This document shows, one piece after another, positions 57,121-64,000 of a DNA stretch of 64,000 nucleotides (position 1 is its first letter; every line of letters begins with the position of its first letter). The notes beneath the pieces are model-generated. The model saw only the letters and a program-made list of their open reading frames with translations, ran no database searches and had not been told where the DNA came from. A program made the position numbers and the translations under genes. The DNA is from Lithospermum erythrorhizon (taxonomy: Eukaryota > Streptophyta > Magnoliopsida > Boraginales > Boraginaceae), in the NCBI GenBank assembly GCA_019722365.1, contig JADFUC010001633.1:1-64000 (forward strand), in the 5' to 3' direction.

Positions 57121-57979
57121 TGTTAGGCGCGGTCACTTTAAAGTGGGCGCCGAATCGAATAGGGTCGATAATTCCTTAGCGGGCGGCCGCTTCGAACTCA
57201 TTGACGGCTGGTTCGACTCTTAATGGGCCAAGCCCATTAAACCCGATTCCATATGCACCTCACAAGTAAGACTATGGGCGAAAAGAAAGAAAAAAGAAGA
57301 GCGATTGGCTTAATATCTGTAGCCTATTTGTTAGATCATGACAACAAGAAGAGCATTTTCTGTTGTATTGATAGGCTTCTAAAGGTTTTTTGTTCAATTA
57401 ATTAATGCTTGTCCTTACAAAAATTCGATGACATCGTTATTATAGTTAACTGTTTGTTATCACTAGACTAACACTTTTGGTTAGCATACTACAAATTTGA
57501 AATGTGCAAGTTCTGTTTTTTTATAGAGAAAATGTTAGGTTGGGGAAATTCAATATCATTGTCTCATATGATCCTTTTATATCAAGGTAAATTTAGATGA
57601 GAATAAAACTTAAAATTAATGTAAGAGTAATTAAGATGAATCGAATCTTTTAAAGTATTGTTTAAATTTTATTTTATTTATCCAGATAAATTAAGTTGAA
57701 ATATAAGTAAAAATATCAATATAATTCTTCCACTGTGCATTTGTTTCTATAAGTTTTATAGAATATGATTCCTCCACTTCAACAAGTTTTGAAGAATATG
57801 ATTCCTCCACTGCAGATTACAGTATTTATAAGCAAACATGAATACAGAAGTAAAAATATATCATCCTAACATATCATATAGCATGTAATTCGAGTGTACA
57901 ATCCCATGTTTGTGAAACATCAGGAAAAAAGTTCAGGATTTTGGTCTGAGAAGTGATAAGTTTCACAAATACTCTTCTA
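57121..57979. other. Region upstream of the ABCC relic, with an inverted GGGC(C) motif
   Basis: A GC-richer stretch (57121-57240) contains the inverted repeat TAATGGGC-CAA-GCCCATTA at 57221-57239, two opposed copies of the site II/TCP-type motif TGGGC(C/T) that is common in plant promoters. The rest to 57979 is AT-rich and non-coding. Because the ABCC gene is missing its 5' half, this is probably not its own promoter. Confidence 0.45.
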
Positions 57980-58451
<472 letters not shown>

Positions 58452-58469
58452 TAATAGTGATATTATATG

Positions 58470-60191
58470 AATTTTCTGCTTCCAAGAGGCGTGATGCTTC
58501 CGAAAAAGACATACTCCAAACTAATGATAAGAAATCGCAAGTATCTCAAGGCGATCAGTTGATAAATAAAGAAGAAAGGGAAGAAGGAGACACTGGACGA
58601 TTCAAGCCTCATTATCAGTATCTAAAATAGAGCAAAGCCTTTCTATTCTTCACTATGGCAAGCTTTTCACACCTTATATTTGTTATATTCCAGATCTCAC
58701 AGAACTTTTGGATGGCTGCAAATATCGAGAACTTAAGTGTCAGCACTTTGAGATTGATCATAGTCTACTTGGTGATAGGATTAATAGCAACTGTGTTTTT
58801 GCTCTTAAGATCTCTGACTACAGTTGTTCTGGGGTTGGAATCATCAAAGGCCATGTCTTCACAGCTATTACATTCTCTTTTTCGGGCACCCATGTCGTTT
58901 ATGACTCTACGCCTTTCGGACGGAAACTTAGTAGGGTAAATATCTATTGTATAAGTTCAGAAGCTAGGAGAAACTAATAATTGACTTATACATTCTTCAT
59001 TTTTCAGGTATCACAAGATTTAAGCGTCGTTGATCTTGACGTCCCATTTAGTCTGATATTTGCTGTTCAAGCAGCAGCAATTTGCATACGCGAATCTTGC
59101 TGTGTTAGCTATTGTTACCTGGAAAGTTCTGTTTGTCTCAATACCGATGGTTTATCTATCTATTCGTTTACAGGTAATAGTTGTTCTTTAATGATATCTT
59201 GTTTTACATGCTATTCATTTCTTTACATTTCCTTCTTTTGTGTTTGATTGTTCCCAACTAACCAGCAGCTTCTTATTTGTAAACCCATCTTTCGTCAGAA
59301 TATTTTATGTATGGAGAAGGATGAAGGTTATTAGGGTCCATCATTTACCTAGACTTTACCGGGGAAATAATGCACCGCATGCCTCTTTCTATAAGAGAAT
59401 ACCATAAATAGGAACTAATATTTTTTGTTTATACTTTTCCCTTTAATAGAGATACTATTTTGCATCAGCAAAAGAGTTTATGAGGATTAATGGTACAACA
59501 AAGTCCTTTGTAGCAAATCATCTGGCAGAAACTGTTGCCGGGGCCATAACAATCAGGGCTTTTAAGCAAGAAGAAATTTTTTTCCAGAAGAATCTTCAAC
59601 TTATTGATACAAGTGCTACGCCTTTCTTCCACTACTTTGCCGCGAATGAATGGCTGATCCAACGACTAGAGACACTGAGTGCAATAGTTCTTGCATCCTC
59701 TGCACTCTGCATGGTTTTACTTCCAAGAGGAACTTTCAGCTCTGGTAGGAAACTCGTATATCTAAAGATAGATGGTCAGATTGTGTAGCCTAAGCAAACT
59801 CCAAGATATGACAGATAAAATCTTTCATCAAATGTGATGATACTTTTAAATAAAATCCATGAGATGTTTCTATCGGGATTTTGCTCAGGCTTTATCATCA
59901 ACCTGCTTTCGTAGATCTGTTGGCACAACTCGGCCATCATTTTTATTGATCCGTTCTTTTGTACATGTTTTCTCAGGATTTATAGGCATGTCACTGTCAT
60001 ATGGCCTCTCATTAAACATTTCACTTTGTTTTTCCATCCAAAACCAGTGCACCTTAGCAAATCATATTATTTCAGTAGAAAGGCTTCAGCAGTACATGAA
60101 TATACCAAGTGAAGCTCCTGAAATCATTGAAGAAACTCGACCTCCTGCGAATTGGCCTGCCAAAGGAAAAGTGGAAATTCAAGATTTGCAG
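58470..60191 (+). pseudogene. ABCC relic: linker and second membrane domain
   Basis: Linker with QGDQLINKEEREEGDTG, then a TAG at 58628. Membrane helices follow: SHLIFVIFQISQNFWMAANI, LRLIIVYLVIGLIATVFLLL. A one-base loss at about 58898 breaks APMSF/YDSTPFGR. In exon 4, SQDLSVVDLDVPFSLIFAV is followed by a frameshift, then AYANLAVLAIVTWKVLFVSI. Exon 5 is open: [51 protein letters not shown]. Exon 6 is open: [50 protein letters not shown], ending at a GT donor (60192). NBD2 exons should follow but do not. Confidence 0.9.
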
Positions 60192-60954
60192 GTACTACAC
60201 TAGTATCTGGCAAAAAACTTGTAGTTCATCGTATATTCGATTAATTTTTTTAATAATGAGCAGTTGAGTTGCAGATCAAATGTTACGCCGAACACGTGTT
60301 GTTATAACGGAAACAGCGATGCGAGGCCAAGGAATTAATTAAAAAGCTTGAAAAGAAAGAACCTTTAGGGATTTTTGTCAGTGTCAAACAAGCGTTTGTT
60401 TGAATTTAATCGTATCGAATATAGAAATAAAGATAGAAACAAAAAATACAATCATATTCAAGAAAGTTATACCTGAATGGTTGCAAGTGTTGTCTCAGGA
60501 AGCACTCTAAATTTGCCTTCCATTGTAGAGGCCAAGAAAGTGTTGCTGAAAAGGTGAAGCCTACATACGGACAACCCGGTATTGCCCTTGTGCACATTTC
60601 TCCTTGACAGTCACTTTACCCGACATTTTGTCTGCAGGCCAGTTGAAAAGTTGCGAGGGAAATTCACATAAGCGATATCCTTTTTTTTGTCATTAGATCT
60701 CATCCATATAGGCTTGTGATGGAGTACAAAATACCAAGTCAATGCATTCCTTACTTACTTCTTGCTAGAAAAAACTAGCCTAGGAAAGAACTTAGGATCT
60801 CTCATATGTGCATCTTTAAAGTGGACATACCTAAGCATTTATCTTTGTTGTCTATCAACCTCTTCCTCATCACTTTCACCGGAAAGCGATACTTGATATA
60901 CCGTCGCTTTCGCGTCACTACCGTAACACGTTATCGATTGCATCGTTAGTGCTT
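60192..60954. other. Unassigned region where ABCC NBD2 should be
   Basis: Instead of the NBD2 exons there is about 760 bases of unrelated DNA. On the minus strand a frame (60597-60406) ends at CAG followed by GTATAAC at about 60475, which could be an exon with a donor site, but I recognise no protein family in it. Element C's LTR begins at its right edge. Confidence 0.4.
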
Positions 60955-63040
60955 ATGGCATTCCATACTAGGTAAATGCGCCCACGAGTTAGAATCGTCC
61001 CCAATCACGGACACCGGAATCACCAATCAAATGGATGACTCAATTTTTAAAAGAAACCTATCTTGAAACAACTCAACAAAACAATTTAAAAGCCGACATG
61101 ACAACTTTTTTTTTAGAAAAATTCGCCGTGGTATTACTGGCAACATATGACGATAATGTCTGACACCAACTCCAGTATCAACTTATTGACCTACAACAAC
61201 AAACCTCCCAAAATAACTCTGTTATCTGACAACAGTACAATCAACAAAATATAAAAAAGAAACATGAGATCAGCGCCTGCCCATTTCCTAAACTCTGTGC
61301 AAACACGGAAGAAGTCGAAGGCGGGCAGCGCCACACAATCCCAACCTAAACCTTGATACAGAATTTTAAGCCCATAGCGAATAGAATTGTAAAATTGCGA
61401 AGCTTAGTGAATATAAATCTCCAAGAGAATGAAATTAACTTCCCAATCACGCACTAGTGTACGAAGTAGATGATATTTATACGATATAAGATAAGTGGTA
61501 TATGATATAATTCAACTTAAGATCTTAATATGAAGTCATTAACTGAATTTAAATTTATCTTTTCGTATGTTCATAAAATTTGTTACTAGCGGGAATATTT
61601 CCAAAATGATGGCGGTCGATAATGCTTAGCGCGTATATCTCGAAGAAATGTAACAACGCCAATCGACGCACTCATCGAAGCGACAACGGCGACATCGCGG
61701 CTTCAATGACTAGGCAAGCTCAGCAGCGCGACCAACTCGGCAGTAGTATCGGCACAATGACTCGGCAACTCTATCAACTCGGCAACTCACAATTTCAGCC
61801 ACCCTCTGACTCGATATAAGTCGGTTTCGCGACTGACAAATGCGGACCATACAACTTCCTTTAAGCATCGCTCATATACAACTCTTTGCTTAATAGGCTC
61901 AGCAGCTCCTAAAACACACATGCGACTCGTGGACCATGACAGCAGCCAACTGACTCGACCGAAACATATAATCAACATATAATTCAACCTGAAATCACAT
62001 ATATACACATACACATATCGTAATCAAACCGTTAATCAACGCTTTGGTAGAATAGATACTACTTTCGGCTAGCTAAATAAAACTCGGCGCCATCCTTCAC
62101 AGCGGACCTTTCCGTCAGCGTCTAAAATATTCAAAATTATAATTACTGCTTAATAGCAGCTGTTATTATAACATTCTTATATGTTTAAATACGCTATCGA
62201 TACTTCAAAATAGCAACAAAAGTTCCCCTTCTGACTATTATTTCAACTTAAGTTTGCAAACTTCATTTTAATATTCAGGTTTCCAATTACTGAGTTGCAA
62301 AGGCCCTATAGTTCCGATATTAACAACTAATCATCACATTTCCTAACTTCATCTTTAATCTCAAACCCAATTAAACTACTCAACTTACAAAACCCATCTC
62401 GATCATTCTACAATAAACGCCTAAAAATCATAAGCTTTACACCTCAAAACAACTTAATAAAAGTCAGAGTGCACTTCTATGGCTAAAACCATTTAGAAAA
62501 GTCAACGAAGTCAACTATAATTCTCAACATTTTTTCACCCACAATCAGGTAATTATCACCTCTTGCTCACGATAATCTAAGCTTCATTACATAACATTAT
62601 AAATATCGAAGCAAGTCAACTCGACTACCCCAAAAAGTCAGCATCCTCGAACTAGAAATGTCAAAGATTAGACTTTCTCTTACCTTAAAGCGTAGAGAGG
62701 ATGGCTGGAAACTCTCTAGGAAATTTTTAGGACCATTGAAAGCTTTGCAAAGATGGGAAAATGGAAAATACTGAGGAAAAAGGGGGGGAGAGGGGTTCGG
62801 CCATGTCTAGGGGAAGAAAGAAGAAGATTAGGATGATGATTAAGCATTTGGGATACCTATAAGAAAGGAGAACCACCCACAAGGCCGTGCAAAATGTATC
62901 TCAAGAATGCGTGCAAGTTCGTTAAGGTTTCGATTTAGTTTCGTCACCGGTTTACTTAACCGCAATTTCGAACATAAATTTAACCCACAACCCCCGAATA
63001 ATATTCTGATAATGCTTTCATGCAGGCAGATTTATTCTGA
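60955..63040 (-). repeat. 3' LTR 'k' of chromovirus C (minus sense)
   Basis: The left part (GGTAAATGCGCCCACGAG...GGATGACTC) is collinear with LTRs d, a and f. The first bases (TGTAACGACC) are lost. The right end TTTATTCTGA is the inverted LTR start (TCAGAATAAA, from TGAAATAACC), next to the polypurine region. Inside: AAAAGTCAAC repeats at 62490-62515 and a GGGGGGG-rich block at 62778-62800 beside GGTTCGGCCAT (sense ATGGCCGAACC), the leader landmark shared by the family. Confidence 0.8.
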
Positions 63041-63085
63041 TCTACCCACCTAATAAAAATTTTGCCCTCGAAATTTCCCAACTCA
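63041..63085 (-). promoter_or_regulatory. Probable polypurine-tract region of element C
   Basis: The minus strand reads AAATTTCGAGGGCAAAATTT then TTATTAGGTGGGTAGA directly before the LTR. It matches the arrangement before the 3' LTR of B. Confidence 0.5.
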
Positions 63086-64000
63086 ACAACCACGAGAAAG
63101 ACCCACAGAAACAACTCAAAGTCATAAAGCACATAAAAACAAAACAACTTACCCCCTATGCGAAAAGCTGCGGGTAACGGCTCCTCATATCATCCTCGCG
63201 TTCCCATGTCGCCTCCTCTGCAGTGATTCTTCTTCCACAACACTTACTTTCACAAGGCCACCACTTTGTTCCTCAATACATTTTTCCCTCCGATCAAGAA
63301 TCCTCACGGTTTCTCCCTCAAATGCTTAGAGATCCTGCTTGAAACTTCCACGGTACCCGGCTAAGAATATGCGACTCGTCCGGAATGCTTGCTTTCCTAA
63401 ATAAAACACATGGAACACATTGTAGATTACATCCAACTCTGGAGCAGCTCTAAGCGGTAAGCTACGGGTCCCACTCTCGCCAAAGTCTCAAGCGGTCCGA
63501 TATAGCAGGGGACTTTCAATTTCCACTTTCCTCCCCGAACAACATTACTCCACTTCATGGCGATATCCTCAAAAACACATGATCTCGGCTTGAAGAACAA
63601 GTACGCGGCGGCAGTCGGCATATTTCTTACACTGTAGGTAAACATCTCAGTTTTCTTTGTATCAACTTGATCCTCTCACTGAACTCTCAACTAGCTTCCG
63701 GAACCATAAAACTTTCCTCTACTCGGCCGTTCAGCCGGTGAGTCCCTCCGACACTTTTCGCCCATCTGGCGCCTCGAATGGTGCCATGCGGATACTAGCA
63801 TGAAAGCTATTTGTTATCACGCGAAGACTCCATCTTAGGCAGCTTTCGTCATCCCAACCCCACGAGAAACTTCAGGAACACGAGCCCGAAGCATATCCTC
63901 CAAAGTGCAGATTGTTCTCTCGGTGCCATACATTTGGGGATGGGAAAGATGTACTGTCTGTCCCAGCGCCTCACAGAAACCCCTCGAGAATCTAGAAACA
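63086..64000 (-). pseudogene. Chromovirus C integrase and chromodomain, cut by right window edge
   Basis: Minus frames from 64000 leftward: WHRENNLHFGGYASGSC (from QTDGQSERTIQTLEDMLRAC), SFHASIRMAPFEA, then 63645-63427 with KWSNVVRGGKWKLKVPCYIG, PLETLARVGPVAYRLEL (the GPY/F module). Further left, STMCSMCF (from IHNVFHVS), FLIGGKNVLRNKVVALKVSV and RRRHGNARMI...GAVTRSF correspond to the chromodomain (ILDRxxKxLRNKxIPLVKV...EEATWExEDDMRxxYPxLF). Stops and shifts make it a pseudogene. gag, RT and the 5' LTR lie outside the window. Confidence 0.85.

Overview
This window is plant nuclear DNA, most likely from a eudicot with a repeat-rich genome. Three things point to this: wall-to-wall LTR retrotransposons of plant lineages (Ty1/copia, Ty3/gypsy chromovirus and Ty3/gypsy Tat), plant-style introns, and one cellular gene relic, an ABC transporter of the plant ABCC10-like (MRP) group. 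I see no bacterial genes, rRNA, tRNA or CRISPR. No open reading frame in the window looks like an intact gene; coding signals are short, frameshifted or stopped, so nearly everything is decayed.

Layout. 1-3530: minus-strand Ty1/copia element running off the left edge (RT, integrase, gag, PBS, 5' LTR). 3531-4592: AT-rich DNA and a (TTA)n microsatellite. 4593-7190: solo long LTR. 7536-9690: second, truncated long LTR. 9700-14682: minus-strand chromovirus 'D' (integrase, RNase H, RT, protease, gag, PBS, 5' LTR). 14683-25033: minus-strand Tat-lineage element 'E' with two RNase H domains, a tandem-repeat 3' region and, in antisense, a plant-mobile-domain (PMD) ORF. 25190-27100: truncated LTR. 27101-32986: plus-strand Ty1/copia 'G', interrupted by a 2.6 kb LTR. 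32987-47525: plus-strand chromovirus 'B', interrupted by three separate LTR insertions (in its 5' LTR, at the start of gag, and between RNase H and integrase). 47526-49717: decayed, probably copia-derived DNA. 49718-54386: two long LTRs in opposite orientation. 54387-57979: low-copy-looking, AT-rich DNA with one GC-rich island. 57980-60191: ABCC10-like transporter pseudogene. 60955-64000: 3' LTR and integrase/chromodomain of minus-strand chromovirus 'C', running off the right edge.

The dominant theme is one superfamily of very long (about 1.9-2.6 kb) chromovirus LTRs, present at least twelve times in both orientations. In sense orientation they begin TGAAATAACC or TGTAATAACC and end GGGTCGTTACA. 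Most are solo or nested. The nesting can be read directly: LTR h (41518-43946) is bounded by the 5-bp duplication GTTCT and splits the pol gene of B exactly in frame. Several LTR subfamilies carry a tandem array of short stem-loops at about the same distance (about 0.65-1.07 kb) from the LTR 3' end, although the sequences differ between subfamilies. This position-conserved structure is the most interesting unexplained signal here.

No gene network can be inferred. The only cellular gene is a transporter relic lacking the ABC signature of its first nucleotide-binding domain and all of its second. Element boundaries given as round numbers are approximate.
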